Source: Pseudomonas sp. NFACC02
GTDB lineage: Bacteria; Pseudomonadota; Gammaproteobacteria; Pseudomonadales; Pseudomonadaceae
NCBI RefSeq assembly: GCF_900110765.1
Contig: NZ_FOEO01000017.1
Location: forward strand, 53,632-117,631
Reading direction: 5' to 3'
Length of the DNA: 64,000 nt
Below, piece after piece: positions 46,592-56,223 of the stretch. Position 1 is the first letter of the stretch, and every line of letters begins with the position of its first letter. A model generated the notes under the pieces. The model did not search any database. It worked only from the letters and a program-made list of their open reading frames with translations, and was not told the DNA's origin. The position numbers were made by a program, and so were the translations under genes.

Positions 46592-46927
46592 ATGACGTTA
46601 CAAGGCTTACATCTTCCATTCAGTCAGTTCGTCGAGTTTGTGGTGGACCCTCGCCATCAGTCGGGTCTGGTGATGGCGCTCAATGAGCGCTTCGAGCGAT
46701 TCACCCGGACCTACCCCGGCTTCATTCGTGCCAGTGTGCACGTCAGTGAGGACCAACAGCGCGTCCTCAGTCATGTGCTGTGGCAGTCCAGGTCCGATTG
46801 TGAGAAGGCGTTCGAGAATGCCGAGCAGGGGGAAGGTGATCTGTGGGGGCTGATTCGTGCTCATCGCATTACGGCGATGACCTTCAATGCCTATGAGCGG
46901 GTGAGCGAAACGGTCGGGCCGCGCTGA
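46592..46927 (+). CDS. Antibiotic biosynthesis monooxygenase (ABM) domain protein, SoxR target
   Basis: A 111-residue protein of the ABM/dimeric alpha-beta barrel fold (VEFVVDPRHQSGLVMALNER, VHVSEDQQRVLSHVLWQSRS). Family members are cofactor-free monooxygenases or quinol-handling proteins. It is divergent from soxR and its promoter carries a SoxR box; in P. aeruginosa the gene next to soxR is also a small monooxygenase in the SoxR regulon (established for PA2274). A role in dealing with redox-active compounds is inferred. Confidence 0.85.
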   Translation: MTLQGLHLPFSQFVEFVVDPRHQSGLVMALNERFERFTRTYPGFIRASVHVSEDQQRVLSHVLWQSRSDCEKAFENAEQGEGDLWGLIRAHRITAMTFNAYERVSETVGPR

Positions 46928-47032
46928 CCATAGGTGCGGATGAACGCTATTGAGCGTTGCAACCTGTGGGAGCATGCCCACTGCCACAAGCTGACTGCTA
47001 CCGGTAAGAGGCAAGCTTTCGAGCCATGCGCA

Positions 47033-48175
47033 TCAAACCGACAATCGAATCATCCGGTCACCCTGAGTCTGTGCGCCAGGGCGGCGCCTGTTAACGGCCA
47101 GCTCGCCAATCTTGATCAACCGGGCGCGAATCACATTGCGGCTCAAACCCAGCAGCTGCGCGGTATGAACCTGGTTGCAGTGGCTGAAACGATAGGCCGC
47201 ACGCAGCAGGGCATCTTCGACCTTCTCATGCAGCGCGCCGGCCTGTTCCTCGAACAGCTTTTGAAATGCCCGGGCGAGCAGTGCGTCGCTCGAGTCGTCG
47301 ACGATGGGGGCCGATGCCTCCCGACGTTCCAGCATGCGGTTCGACAGACGCAGATCATCGGCTCGAATCACGCCGTTGCGGCAAATCAGCAGCGTGTGAT
47401 GAATGACGTTTTCCAGCTCGCGGATATTGCCAGGCCAGTTGTAGGTACGCAGCTTATGCTCGGCCTCGCTGCTGATCTGGATCGGCCCGCAGCCCAGACG
47501 TTGGCTATAGACCTCGATGAAGTGGCGTGTCAGGGGCATGATATCGCCGGGCCGTTCACGCAGGGTGCTCAGCTCCAGATTGACCACGTTAAGACGATAG
47601 AACAGGTCCTCGCGGAAATGTCCGGCGTCGATTGCCCGTTCCAGTTGCACGTTGGTCGCCGCCAGCACGCGTACGTTGATCGGGGTGCTTTTGCGTGAAC
47701 CGAGCCGCACCACCTCACGTTCCTGCAACACCCGCAGAAGCTTGACCTGGATCGCCAGCGGCAGGTCGCCGATCTCGTCGAGAAACAGCGTGCCGCCGTT
47801 GGCTTCTTCGAACCAGCCGGCCTTGGCGGACAGGGCTCCGGTGAAAGCGCCTTTCTCATGACCGAACAGCTCGGCTTCCACCAGCGATTCAGAAAACGCG
47901 CCGCAGTTCACCGCCACAAACGGTTGATGCCGACGGCTGCTGAGCTGGTGCACGTGACGCGCGACCAGTTCCTTGCCCGTGCCGGTTTCGCCAATGATGA
48001 GGACGCTGGCATCGCTCGGCGCTACTTGCTGGATATGGGCGAGCAATGCTTGGGATTTCGGGTCCTCGAACACCTGCGCGGTGGCCCGGATCGACGTGGC
48101 CAGGGCGGGAGAGGGTGGGAGTGTCAATAGCTGCATGGGGATCACTGGTGGTTGAAACGGTACGCTGGCGGTCAT
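47033..48175 (-). CDS. Sigma-54-dependent activator, SfnR-like
   Basis: A 380-residue enhancer-binding protein without a receiver or PAS domain. AAGGAG eight bases before ATG 48175 supports the start. The AAA+ core starts near 35: Walker A GETGTGKE at 62-69, sigma-54 loop GAFTGA at 109-114, Walker [10 protein letters not shown] near 129-137. The Fis-type helix-turn-helix at the C-terminus is [20 protein letters not shown]. Proteins of this form in pseudomonads include SfnR, which controls sulfone and sulfonate use under sulfate limitation. The MsuD-like gene upstream supports that reading; other assignments are possible. Confidence 0.85.
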   Translation of the reverse strand: MTASVPFQPPVIPMQLLTLPPSPALATSIRATAQVFEDPKSQALLAHIQQVAPSDASVLIIGETGTGKELVARHVHQLSSRRHQPFVAVNCGAFSESLVEAELFGHEKGAFTGALSAKAGWFEEANGGTLFLDEIGDLPLAIQVKLLRVLQEREVVRLGSRKSTPINVRVLAATNVQLERAIDAGHFREDLFYRLNVVNLELSTLRERPGDIMPLTRHFIEVYSQRLGCGPIQISSEAEHKLRTYNWPGNIRELENVIHHTLLICRNGVIRADDLRLSNRMLERREASAPIVDDSSDALLARAFQKLFEEQAGALHEKVEDALLRAAYRFSHCNQVHTAQLLGLSRNVIRARLIKIGELAVNRRRPGAQTQGDRMIRLSV

Positions 48176-48248
48176 GGATGACTCCTTGTCGCCGTGGGGA
48201 ATGCCCGCCGACTGAGCGTCACGGTCACGCCCGGTAAACGCTGTCCCG

Positions 48249-48341
48249 GTAGGAGCGAGCTGGCTTGCGAAGGCTGCGCTACATCCACTGATGATGGGTG
48301 GATGCAGCGGGCCTCTTCGTGAGCAAGCTCACTCCCACCGA
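48249..48341. repeat. Inverted REP pair between the sigma-54 regulator and MsuD-like gene
   Basis: GTAGGAGCGAGCTGGCTTGCGAA begins the left copy near 48249 and GTGAGCAAGCTCACTCCCAC forms the right copy near 48320-48339, with an inner complementary stretch CATCCAC/GTGGATG. A BIME between two genes on the same strand. Confidence 0.8.
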
Positions 48342-48354
48342 GGTTTGCAGGACG

Positions 48355-49491
48355 TTATTTTTGCGGCGGCAGGTCGTTGGCGATCATTTCGCCAAACGGG
48401 CCCGTCAGGTTGGTGATGCCGCGGCCGGCCAGGCTGCGGTAAGGCTCAGGCAGCAGCGGGAACACCAGTTCGGCGAAGCGATACGCTTCCTCCAGATGCG
48501 GGTAGCCGGAGAAGATGAAACTCTCGATGCCCAGGTCCGCATATTCCTTGATGCGGGCCGCGACCTCTTGCGGGTTGCCGACCAGCGCGGTGCCGGCGCC
48601 GCCACGGACCAGACCGACGCCTGCCCACAGATTCGGGGCGATTTCCAGGTTGTCGCGGCGACCGTCATGCAAGGCGGCCATGCGGCGCTGGCCTTCGGAG
48701 TCGAAGCGAGAGAACGACTTCTGCGCGGCGGCGATGGTGTCGTCGCTGATGTGTTCGATCAGGGTGCTGGCGGCTTTCCATGCCTCTTCGCTGGTCTCGC
48801 GCACGATCACGTGCAGACGGATGCCGAACTTCACGGTGCGACCGTTGCGGGCGGCACGTTCGCGGATGTCAGCGAGTTTTTCGGCGACAGCTGCAGGCGG
48901 CTCGCCCCAGGTCAGGTACACGTCCACTTGCTCGGCAGCCAGTTCGTGCGCGGCCTCGGAGGAGCCACCGAAGTACAGCGGCGGGTAGGGTTTCTGGATC
49001 GGCGGGTACAGGGCCTTGGCGTTCTGCACTTTCAGGTGCTTGCCTTCGAAATCCACCGCTTCGCCTTGCAGCACGCGACGCCAGATCTTGAGGAATTCGT
49101 CAGTGACTTCGTAGCGCTCGCTATGGCTCAGGAAGCTGCCGTCGCCCCGGTTTTCGTCAGGGTCGCCGCCGGTCACCACGTTGATCAACAAGCGGCCGCC
49201 TGACAGACGATCCAGCGTTGCCGCCATGCGCGCCGACACGGTCGGCGAAATGATGCCCGGGCGGATCGCGACCAGATAACGCAGGCGTTCGGTCAGCGGC
49301 ACCAGAGCCGAGGCGATCACCCAGGAATCTTCGCAGGAGCGGCCAGTGGGAATCAGCACGCCGTGATACCCCAGGTCGTCGGCGGCCTGAGCCACTTGTT
49401 TCAGGTAGTTGAGGGTGACCGGGCGTGCGCCTTTGGTGGTGCCCAGAAAATGGCCGTCGCCGTGTGTCGGTAGAAACCAGAAAACATCCAT
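48355..49491 (-). CDS. msuD: FMNH2-dependent alkane/methanesulfonate monooxygenase (MsuD/SsuD)
   Basis: A 378-residue TIM-barrel flavin-dependent monooxygenase that splits sulfonates into aldehyde and sulfite. The N-terminus [16 protein letters not shown], the segment [28 protein letters not shown] and [17 protein letters not shown], and the loop [20 protein letters not shown] match SsuD/MsuD closely. There is no reductase (SsuE/MsuE) or ABC transporter next door. Absence of ssuEACBF and presence of an SfnR-like regulator favour MsuD over SsuD; the symbol is given on that basis. It is divergent from a LysR gene over a 266-bp AT-rich region. Confidence 0.88.
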   Translation of the reverse strand: MDVFWFLPTHGDGHFLGTTKGARPVTLNYLKQVAQAADDLGYHGVLIPTGRSCEDSWVIASALVPLTERLRYLVAIRPGIISPTVSARMAATLDRLSGGRLLINVVTGGDPDENRGDGSFLSHSERYEVTDEFLKIWRRVLQGEAVDFEGKHLKVQNAKALYPPIQKPYPPLYFGGSSEAAHELAAEQVDVYLTWGEPPAAVAEKLADIRERAARNGRTVKFGIRLHVIVRETSEEAWKAASTLIEHISDDTIAAAQKSFSRFDSEGQRRMAALHDGRRDNLEIAPNLWAGVGLVRGGAGTALVGNPQEVAARIKEYADLGIESFIFSGYPHLEEAYRFAELVFPLLPEPYRSLAGRGITNLTGPFGEMIANDLPPQK

Positions 49492-49757
49492 GAAGAGTCC
49501 TTCGAGCAGAATCGGTGGCTTTTGTCAGAGCGGCTGTGCAGGCCAGGTGGGGATTATTTATAGAGGTTGCGATTTATTCCGTAAAAGAACTGAATTCCAT
49601 ATTTTTATAACGTAAAGAGATATAGCGAAGTTCAAGTCTTGAAACGATTGTTCATGGCGCGGTGGTATCCTCAGCCGCACATCACCTGTAGGAATGTGGC
49701 CCGGCAACAAACCACGCGCCTACCGTTGAGAAAACCGAAAACCGTGAAAGAAGCCGC

Positions 49758-50672
49758 ATGACCGCAAAAAAAGAAGTGGCGCCACTCCCCGAAGACCTGC
49801 GGGTCTTCCTCACCGTCATTCGCAAAGCCGGATTTGCCGCTGCCGCGGACGAGCTCGGTCTATCGCCGGCCTACGTCAGCAAACGCATTCAGATTCTGGA
49901 ATCGACCCTGGCCACGAGGCTGCTGCATCGCACCAGCCGCAGGGTCGCGTTGACCGAAGACGGCGAGCGTGTGCAGCGTTGGGCGGTGCGGATTCTGGAG
50001 GATTTCCAGCTACTGCATGACGAGTTATCCGATGCGCATTCGGCACCGCGCGGCAGGTTGCACCTGTGCAGCTCATTCGGTTTCGGGCGCAATCACGTGG
50101 CGCCCGCCATTTCGAAACTGGCCGAGGCCTACCCCGAGCTGGAGGTGCGCCTGGACCTGTTCGATCGGGTGGTGGACATCGTCAGCGAGGGTTTTGACCT
50201 GGAAATCCGGGTGGGCGATGACATTCCCGGCCAGCACATTGGCCGACAACTGGTCAGCAACCGGCGGGTGCTGTGCGCTGCGCCGGATTACCTGGCGCGT
50301 CGTGGTACACCGCAGCGGCTTGCAGACCTGGGGGAGCACGATTGTCTGGTGATCAAGGAGCGCGACAACGCGTTTGGCATCTGGCAGGTCGAGCGCGACG
50401 GGGTTCAGGAAAGCGTGAGGGTCAGCGGGCCGTTGTCGTCCAACAGCGGCGAGATCGTTTTGCAGTGGGGGCTCGACGGGCGAGGGGTGTTGCAGCGTTC
50501 GTTGTGGGACGTCAAACCGTTCCTTGAACAGGGACGGCTGGTGCAAGTGCTACCCGAGTACACCGAAAGCGCCAACGTCTGGGCGGTCTATCCGACGCGG
50601 CTGGCCAATTCAGGGAAGCTGCGGGTGTGTGTGGAGTTTCTGCAGGCGCATTTTCAGGGGTTGTCGTTGTAA
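49758..50672 (+). CDS. LysR family transcriptional regulator
   Basis: A 304-residue LysR regulator with the winged helix-turn-helix FLTVIRKAGFAAAADELGLS followed by AYVSKRIQILES, and an effector domain starting near 95 (GRLHLCSSFGFGRNHVAP). It resembles DmlR-type regulators. It is divergent from msuD and converges with leuD, so control of msuD or of the leuCD pair is possible; neither is shown. Confidence 0.9.
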   Translation: MTAKKEVAPLPEDLRVFLTVIRKAGFAAAADELGLSPAYVSKRIQILESTLATRLLHRTSRRVALTEDGERVQRWAVRILEDFQLLHDELSDAHSAPRGRLHLCSSFGFGRNHVAPAISKLAEAYPELEVRLDLFDRVVDIVSEGFDLEIRVGDDIPGQHIGRQLVSNRRVLCAAPDYLARRGTPQRLADLGEHDCLVIKERDNAFGIWQVERDGVQESVRVSGPLSSNSGEIVLQWGLDGRGVLQRSLWDVKPFLEQGRLVQVLPEYTESANVWAVYPTRLANSGKLRVCVEFLQAHFQGLSL

Positions 50673-50713
50673 TTCGCAGGGCCTCACGTCTCCCCGTAGG
50701 AGCGCGTATCTCC

Positions 50714-50846
50714 GTAGGAGCGTGGCTTGTCCCGCGATCTGGCGCGAAGCGGCAGCAAACCCGGCAAATGCGGTGTGTCAGGTAGACAAAGGTGCCTGAT
50801 TTTGCTGCCTGTTCCCGGCAGATCGCGGGACAAGCCACGCTCCTAC
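50714..50846. repeat. 133-bp nested palindrome of REP type
   Basis: Perfect 28-bp inverted arms at 50714-50741 (starting GTAGGAGCGTGGCTTGTCCC) and 50819-50846. Within the 77-bp spacer a second inverted pair, GGCAGCAAA (about 50751) and TTTGCTGCC (about 50801), continues the fold. A further REP tip (CCGTAGGAGCGCG) lies just before it at about 50694. Located between convergent lysR and leuD. Confidence 0.9.
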
Positions 50847-50890
50847 AACTTTGGGTAACCCGGTGAGCGCCTACAGGTAGTTGCTGCCAG

Positions 50891-51496
50891 TCAGAGCCAC
50901 GGATTCTCAGCCAGATGTTTCTGCTGGAACGCCAGTATCTGCTCGCGTTTTTGCAGCGTGCTGCCGATCGCATCCAGCCCCAGCAAGAGTGCGTCCTTCC
51001 TCAGTTCATCGATCTTGAACGGCATGACCCGACCGTCCTGCAGACGTATCTCCTGCGCCTGTAGATCCACCTCGATCCGCGCAGTGTCCGCCTGGCTGAT
51101 CAGCTTCCCCAACACCTGAACCTGTGCCTCTTCCAGCACGATGGTCAGCACGCCGTTGCGTTGGCAGTTGTCGTAGAATATCCCGGCGAAACTGCTGCCG
51201 ATCAGCGCTTTGATCCCCATCTGCTTGAGGCCCCAGACCGCGTGTTCGCGGCTTGATCCGCAACCGAAGTTCGGCCCGGTCACGAGGAACTTTGCCCCTT
51301 GCCAGCCGGGCTGGTTGAGGATGAAATCGGGATTGGGTTCGCCCGACGGCAGAAAGCGCAGGTCGAAGAAAAGGCCGCGATCCAGCCCGGCACGGTCAAT
51401 GCCTTTGAGGAACTGTTTGGGCATGATCACGTCGGTGTCGATATTGGCTGCCAGCATTGGCGCGGCCTTGCCGCTGACCTGGATGAAAGGCTCCAT
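50891..51496 (-). CDS. leuD: 3-isopropylmalate dehydratase small subunit (LeuD-like)
   Basis: A 201-residue swivel-domain subunit. Motifs ANIDTDVIMPKQFLKGIDR at about 17-35 and GPNFGCGSSREHAVWGLKQM near 73 are standard. It pairs with the large subunit encoded one base upstream to isomerise 2- to 3-isopropylmalate or a related hydroxyacid. It is somewhat shorter than the roughly 214-residue canonical Pseudomonas LeuD, and leuB is absent downstream, so it may be a second isomerase. Confidence 0.85.
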   Translation of the reverse strand: MEPFIQVSGKAAPMLAANIDTDVIMPKQFLKGIDRAGLDRGLFFDLRFLPSGEPNPDFILNQPGWQGAKFLVTGPNFGCGSSREHAVWGLKQMGIKALIGSSFAGIFYDNCQRNGVLTIVLEEAQVQVLGKLISQADTARIEVDLQAQEIRLQDGRVMPFKIDELRKDALLLGLDAIGSTLQKREQILAFQQKHLAENPWL

Positions 51497-51497
51497 C

Positions 51498-52931
51498 TCA
51501 GAAACTCCCTTGCAGGTTACGGACGTCCGTCAAGTGACCGGTAATGGCGGCCGCGGCGACCATCGCCGGGCTCATCAAGTGGGTGCGCGCTCCAGCGCCC
51601 TGACGGCCTTCAAAATTGCGGTTGGTGCTGGATGCGCAGCGATCGCCCGGGGCGAGTACGTCGTCGTTCATCGCCAGGCACATGGAGCAGCCCGACTGAC
51701 GCCACTCGAAGCCGGCGTCACGGAAAATCGTTGCCAGTCCTTCGGCTTCGGCCTGATCACGCACGGCGGTGGAACCGGGGACGATCATCGCCCTGACATG
51801 CGCAGCGACACGCTTGCCGCGCACGACCTTGGCGGCGTCGCGCAAGTCTTCGATCCGGGCGTTGGTGCAGGAGCCGATAAACGCGTGGCTGATGACGATA
51901 TCGCTCAGCGGCATGCCGGCCTCAAGGCCCATGTAGGTGAGGGCGCGGCGCATGTCCTGGCGCAGGATCGGGTCAGCGATGGCGTCAGGGTCCGGCACGC
52001 TGCTGTCGATGGCAGCGGCCTGGTCCGGGCTGGTGCCCCAGGTCACCATGGGTTGCAGGTCTCGGGCGTCGAGCCGGACCTCTCGGTCGAACACCGCGTC
52101 CGGGTCGCTGTGCAGGCGCTTCCAACTGGCCACGGCACGCTCCCATAGCTCGCCCTTCGGCGCGCGGGGTTTGTCCTTGAGGTAGGCGAACACCTTGTCG
52201 TCCGGCGCCATGAACGCGCCGCGTGCGCCGGCCTCGACGGCCATGTTGCAGATGGTCATGCGCGCTTCGACGCTCAGCGCTGCAATGGTCGAGCCGGTGA
52301 ACTCGATGGCGTAGCCCGTGGCACCCGATGCGCCGATGGTGCCGATCAGCGCCATGATCACGTCTTTGGACGTCAACCCGCTGGGCAGGCCGCCTTCGAC
52401 CGTCACGCGCAGGGTTTTCAAGCGCTTGTAGACCAACGTCTGCGAGGCCAGCAGGTGCTCGATTTCCGAGGTGCCGATGCCGAAGCCGAACGCGCCCAAT
52501 GCGCCGTATGTCGTGGTGTGACTGTCTCCTGCGGCGATGACCATGCCGGGCAGAATGAAGCCTTGCTCAGGGGCGATCACGTGTTCGATGCCCTGACGTT
52601 TATCGAGCACGTCGAACAGTTCAATGCCGAATTTTTCGCAGTTGTCGGCCAGATACGACACTTGCAGTGCGCCACCCGGATCGGCCATGGCGGCGACGCG
52701 TTGCGGCGAGGTGGGGTTGACGTGATCGACCACGGCCAATGCGGTTTCAGGCCGCCAGACGCCCCGTCCCGCCTCGCGCAAACCGCTGAAGGCCTGCGGG
52801 CTGGTGTATTCGTTGATCACCTGACGATCGATGTAAAGCAGGACATGGCCCTGATCATCGAGCGTACACACGGTGTGCGAGTCGATGTGTTTGTCGTAAA
52901 GGGTTCTTGGGGTAGGCGTTGTTGGCGTCAT
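51498..52931 (-). CDS. leuC: 3-isopropylmalate dehydratase large subunit (LeuC-like)
   Basis: A 477-residue aconitase-superfamily subunit from ATG 52931 ([20 protein letters not shown]); the frame is open 288 bases further upstream but those residues are unlike LeuC. The cluster cysteines are in [13 protein letters not shown] and [10 protein letters not shown], and substrate residues in [20 protein letters not shown] and [19 protein letters not shown]. The stop is one base from the leuD start. Sequence details (for example [30 protein letters not shown]) differ from the canonical Pseudomonas LeuC as I recall it. Confidence 0.85.
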   Translation of the reverse strand: MTPTTPTPRTLYDKHIDSHTVCTLDDQGHVLLYIDRQVINEYTSPQAFSGLREAGRGVWRPETALAVVDHVNPTSPQRVAAMADPGGALQVSYLADNCEKFGIELFDVLDKRQGIEHVIAPEQGFILPGMVIAAGDSHTTTYGALGAFGFGIGTSEIEHLLASQTLVYKRLKTLRVTVEGGLPSGLTSKDVIMALIGTIGASGATGYAIEFTGSTIAALSVEARMTICNMAVEAGARGAFMAPDDKVFAYLKDKPRAPKGELWERAVASWKRLHSDPDAVFDREVRLDARDLQPMVTWGTSPDQAAAIDSSVPDPDAIADPILRQDMRRALTYMGLEAGMPLSDIVISHAFIGSCTNARIEDLRDAAKVVRGKRVAAHVRAMIVPGSTAVRDQAEAEGLATIFRDAGFEWRQSGCSMCLAMNDDVLAPGDRCASSTNRNFEGRQGAGARTHLMSPAMVAAAAITGHLTDVRNLQGSF

Positions 52932-53071
52932 CAGCAGGCTCACTCGAAAGAAATCACGGCCTTGAAGGCTCGCTGACATCTTAGGTCGGCGAGGGTGGCC
53001 ATCAATGGCCGAACGGTGAGGGCTTGGAACATGGATCGTGTTTGATGCAACGTTCCGGTTTCCAAAAATCC

Positions 53072-53097
53072 TTGTAGGAGCCGGCTTGCTGGGGAAA
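53072..53097. repeat. REP element upstream of leuC
   Basis: TTGTAGGAGCCGGCTTGCTG followed by GGGAA, a single Pseudomonas REP copy between leuC and the Pit gene. Confidence 0.75.
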
Positions 53098-53180
53098 GCG
53101 TGGGGTCCGTGACAGAGGGTTGCCTGACACGCTACGGATACGCGTTCGGCAAAATCGACGAGGGGGCCGTTTCTCGCGGA

Positions 53181-53206
53181 CAAAAAAACAGGCGCCGAAG
53201 CGCCTG
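53181..53206 (-). terminator. Rho-independent terminator of the Pit gene
   Basis: On the minus strand CAGGCGC-TTCG-GCGCCTG followed by seven T. Plus coordinates: stems 53189-53195 and 53200-53206, A tract 53182-53188. It is 29 bases beyond the stop of the transporter. Confidence 0.92.
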
Positions 53207-53234
53207 CGAAGGAGAGCACGTTAACCCATTGTCA

Positions 53235-54851
53235 TCAGAAAATCTGGGTGAAGAACCAGTACAGCCCGCCCGACAACAGGATGGCGGCCGGCAATGTCAG
53301 GACCCAGGCCATGGCCAGGTTGCGCAGGGTTCGCATCTGCAGGCCGGAGCCGTTGGCGGTCATGCTGCCGGCCACGCCCGAGGACAGGACGTGGGTGGTG
53401 GACACCGGCAGGCCGTACATGTCAGCCGCGCCGATGGTCAGCATGGCGACGACTTCCGCCGAGGCCCCTTGGGCGTATGTCATGTGGGTTTTGCCGATCT
53501 TTTCCCCGACCGTGACCACGATGCGTTTCCAGCCCACCATGGTGCCCAGACCCAGCGCGATGGCCACGGCGATCTTGACCCACAGCGGAATGAAGCGTGT
53601 GGCATTGTCGATCTGCTGCTTGAACAGCTGCACCTTGCTCTGGGTGTCGGCGTCGAAGTTGCCGACCTTGTTCTTTTCCATCAAGCGGATGGCTTCGGAC
53701 GTCAGGTACATGTCGTTTCGCACGTTGGCGGTTGCTTCAGCGGGGACTTTGGACAACGAGCCGTAGCTGCCGACCTGATCGCCGATCTTGCCCGCCATGA
53801 CCGCCAGCGCCGGAATCAGCTCCGGCGTCGCCTGTTTGTCGCGAATGTAGATGGACAGCGTCTGGCGCGAATCGGCCGGCGCGGGCAGCGGCGCGGCCTT
53901 GGTCAGTGCCTGCTGGGTGACTTGCGCGACAGCGGCGAATTGCACTGACTGATCGGCAGGCATCGCCCGGTTCAGCGCGTAGGCCATCGGCAGGGTACCG
54001 ACGAGGATCAGCATGATCAGGCCCATGCCTTTCTGACCGTCGTTGGAGCCGTGGGCGAAGGACACGCCCGTGCAGGTCAGAATCAACAGCCCACGAATCC
54101 ACAGCGGCGGCGGCTGGTTGCCTTCCGGCGCCTTGTACAGCGCGCGGTTTTTCACGAACGCGCGCAGGGCCAGCAGCAACAGCGCCGCGCAGGTAAAACC
54201 CACCAGCGGCGACAGCAGCAGCGAGTAGCCGATCTTGGTGGCTTGCGACCAATCCACGCCACTGGTGCCGTCACGGCCGTGCATCAGCGCGTTGGCAACG
54301 CCGACGCCGATGATCGAGCCGATCAGCGTGTGCGACGACGACGCCGGCAGGCCCAGCCACCAGGTGCCGAGGTTCCACAGGATCGCGGCGATCAGCAAGG
54401 CGAAAATCATCGCGTAGCCTGCCGAGGAACCGACCTGCAGAATCAGCTCGACCGGCAGCAGGGCGATGATGCCGAACGCCACTGCGCCGCTGGAAAACAG
54501 CACACCGAGAAAATTGAACACGCCCGACCAGACCACCGCAAAGCTCGGCGGCAGGGAGTGCGTATAGATGACGGTGGCCACCGCATTGGCGGTGTCGTGG
54601 AAACCGTTGACGAATTCGAAACCCAACGCGATCAACAGCGCAACGCCTAGCAGCAGAAAAGGCGTCCAGGTCAGCACCACCGTGCCCAGTTCGTCCATGT
54701 CCTGCTTGAGGCTGAAGGCCGTGTACAGCAGACCCAGGCCGAGTATCGCGAAGAAGATCACCATCGTCAGCGCGCCGGGCTTGCGCCCGAATTGAGTACT
54801 CAGCCCGGCACCTTGTTTTAAGGAGCCTTGAGCCAGGGTAGGGGTCGCCAT
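53235..54851 (-). CDS. Inorganic phosphate transporter, PiT family
   Basis: A 538-residue membrane protein of the PiT family, which takes up phosphate as a metal-phosphate complex with protons. The duplicated PD001131 signature is seen as EFVNGFHDTANAVATVIYT near 78 and FAHGSNDGQKGMGLIMLIL near 262. About ten to twelve helices are visible, with a hydrophilic loop of about 150 residues in the middle (about 295-440). No pho box was searched successfully. It is a single-gene unit with a strong terminator. Confidence 0.92.
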   Translation of the reverse strand: MATPTLAQGSLKQGAGLSTQFGRKPGALTMVIFFAILGLGLLYTAFSLKQDMDELGTVVLTWTPFLLLGVALLIALGFEFVNGFHDTANAVATVIYTHSLPPSFAVVWSGVFNFLGVLFSSGAVAFGIIALLPVELILQVGSSAGYAMIFALLIAAILWNLGTWWLGLPASSSHTLIGSIIGVGVANALMHGRDGTSGVDWSQATKIGYSLLLSPLVGFTCAALLLLALRAFVKNRALYKAPEGNQPPPLWIRGLLILTCTGVSFAHGSNDGQKGMGLIMLILVGTLPMAYALNRAMPADQSVQFAAVAQVTQQALTKAAPLPAPADSRQTLSIYIRDKQATPELIPALAVMAGKIGDQVGSYGSLSKVPAEATANVRNDMYLTSEAIRLMEKNKVGNFDADTQSKVQLFKQQIDNATRFIPLWVKIAVAIALGLGTMVGWKRIVVTVGEKIGKTHMTYAQGASAEVVAMLTIGAADMYGLPVSTTHVLSSGVAGSMTANGSGLQMRTLRNLAMAWVLTLPAAILLSGGLYWFFTQIF

Positions 54852-54993
54852 GATTCACAATCCTGTTGAGATGGGATGGCAATCATGATCATTTCAAAAT
54901 GTGACAAAGGTGCGACGCAGGTCAACGTTGCGCCGGATTTATTGGGGTAAGGGATGGACGGTGTTTAGAAAAGTCGCTTGTGCAACACCCCGT

Positions 54994-56010
54994 TCAATAA
55001 TCCCGGCTCTTGCGAAACGCCCAGCGCCCGGCGATGAACGTGAACGTCGCCACCAGCGCCACCAATACCCAGAACCCGTGAGGGTCGCCGGCCAGCGGGA
55101 TGCCGCCGACGTTCATGCCGAAGAAGCCCGCGACGATGTTGATGGGCAGTGCCAGCACGGTCACGACGGTCAGGGTGAACAACGTGCGGTTGGTCTGTTC
55201 GTTGAGGTTGGCGGCGATTTCTTCCTGCAGCAATTTGATGCGTTCGCCCAGCGCCGTGAGGTCGCTGATCACCAGCGCCGACTCTTCGGTGGACTGTCGC
55301 AATTCCTGCAAGTCGTCTTCCAGCAGCCAGGTGGGCGGGCGGTGCAGCAAGCGCATCAGCGAGCCGGGCTCCAGCGCCAGCAGGCGTTGCAGTCGCACCA
55401 GGACCCGGCGCATCGTGCCCAGTTCGGTGCGGTTGTTGCTTAGCCGCTGCGACAACAACTGGTCCTCGATCTTGTCGACGCTGATGCTGGTCTTGCGCAT
55501 GAACTGCGCCAGTACCTCGCTTTGATCGCGCAGCAGGTGAGCGAGCAGCTCAAGGGGCGAGCGGAAGATTTCCCCGTGTTTGACCGACGAGCGCAGCTTG
55601 TCCACCGAACGTAATGGCTGATGGCGAGCCGAGATCATCAGGTTGCTGCGCACGCAGACCCACAACGTGGCGATGTCGGTGGATACCCGGTTGAAGTCGA
55701 ACACCACGTCGTTGACCACGGCCAGCAGGGCGGAGTCAACGTGTTCTATCCGCGTCGAGCGCGAGCCTTCGTGGAGGGCTTCGAGGAACTCGTCGGGTAG
55801 TTCGAAATTCGTTTTCATCCAGCGCTCGCAACTGGCATGGGCCAGGTTCAAGTGCAGCCAGACGAATTCATGGGGATCGGCAGGGGCGCGAAGGCATTCC
55901 AGGGCAGTGCTGGAGTCGATTTCTCGACCCGGTTCACCCGCACGGAAGCGAAAACCGTACAACAATCCGAACAGGTCGGATTCCTGATGAGGAGCAATGC
56001 GTTGATTCAT
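54994..56010 (-). CDS. zntB: CorA/ZntB-family transporter
   Basis: A 338-residue cation transporter of the CorA/ZntB family from ATG 56010 (MNQRIAPHQESDLFGLLYGF); the frame extends 171 bases upstream without typical sequence. A large cytoplasmic funnel (about 1-270) leads to two C-terminal helices, the first ending in the selectivity motif FFGMNVGGIPL, as in ZntB (GMNVGGIP), rather than the Mg2+ CorA extension. ZntB moves zinc with protons. It is preceded by a REP pair. Confidence 0.85.
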   Translation of the reverse strand: MNQRIAPHQESDLFGLLYGFRFRAGEPGREIDSSTALECLRAPADPHEFVWLHLNLAHASCERWMKTNFELPDEFLEALHEGSRSTRIEHVDSALLAVVNDVVFDFNRVSTDIATLWVCVRSNLMISARHQPLRSVDKLRSSVKHGEIFRSPLELLAHLLRDQSEVLAQFMRKTSISVDKIEDQLLSQRLSNNRTELGTMRRVLVRLQRLLALEPGSLMRLLHRPPTWLLEDDLQELRQSTEESALVISDLTALGERIKLLQEEIAANLNEQTNRTLFTLTVVTVLALPINIVAGFFGMNVGGIPLAGDPHGFWVLVALVATFTFIAGRWAFRKSRDY

Positions 56011-56122
56011 GAAGGCTCGCAAGCGAAGAGGACGCTGAAGACACAGGATCTGAAGCGGCATCATCGCAAGCGGTTTTGACAGTTTTGTGACGGTTTGTGT
56101 CGGCGCGTTGCAGCAACGCTTT

Positions 56123-56211
56123 TGTAGGCGCGCACTTGCCCGTGATGGCGCCGGCTCAGATACCTTGATGCCGACTGACACGCTGCAATCGCGGGCAAGC
56201 GCGCTGCTATA
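56123..56211. repeat. Inverted REP pair between ZntB and aldo/keto reductase genes
   Basis: TGTAGGCGCGCACTTGCCCG begins the left copy at 56123 and AATCGCGGGCAAGCGCGCTG begins the right copy at 56187; imperfect inverse copies separated by about 40 bp. Confidence 0.8.
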
Positions 56212-56223
56212 GAAGGTGGGTCA

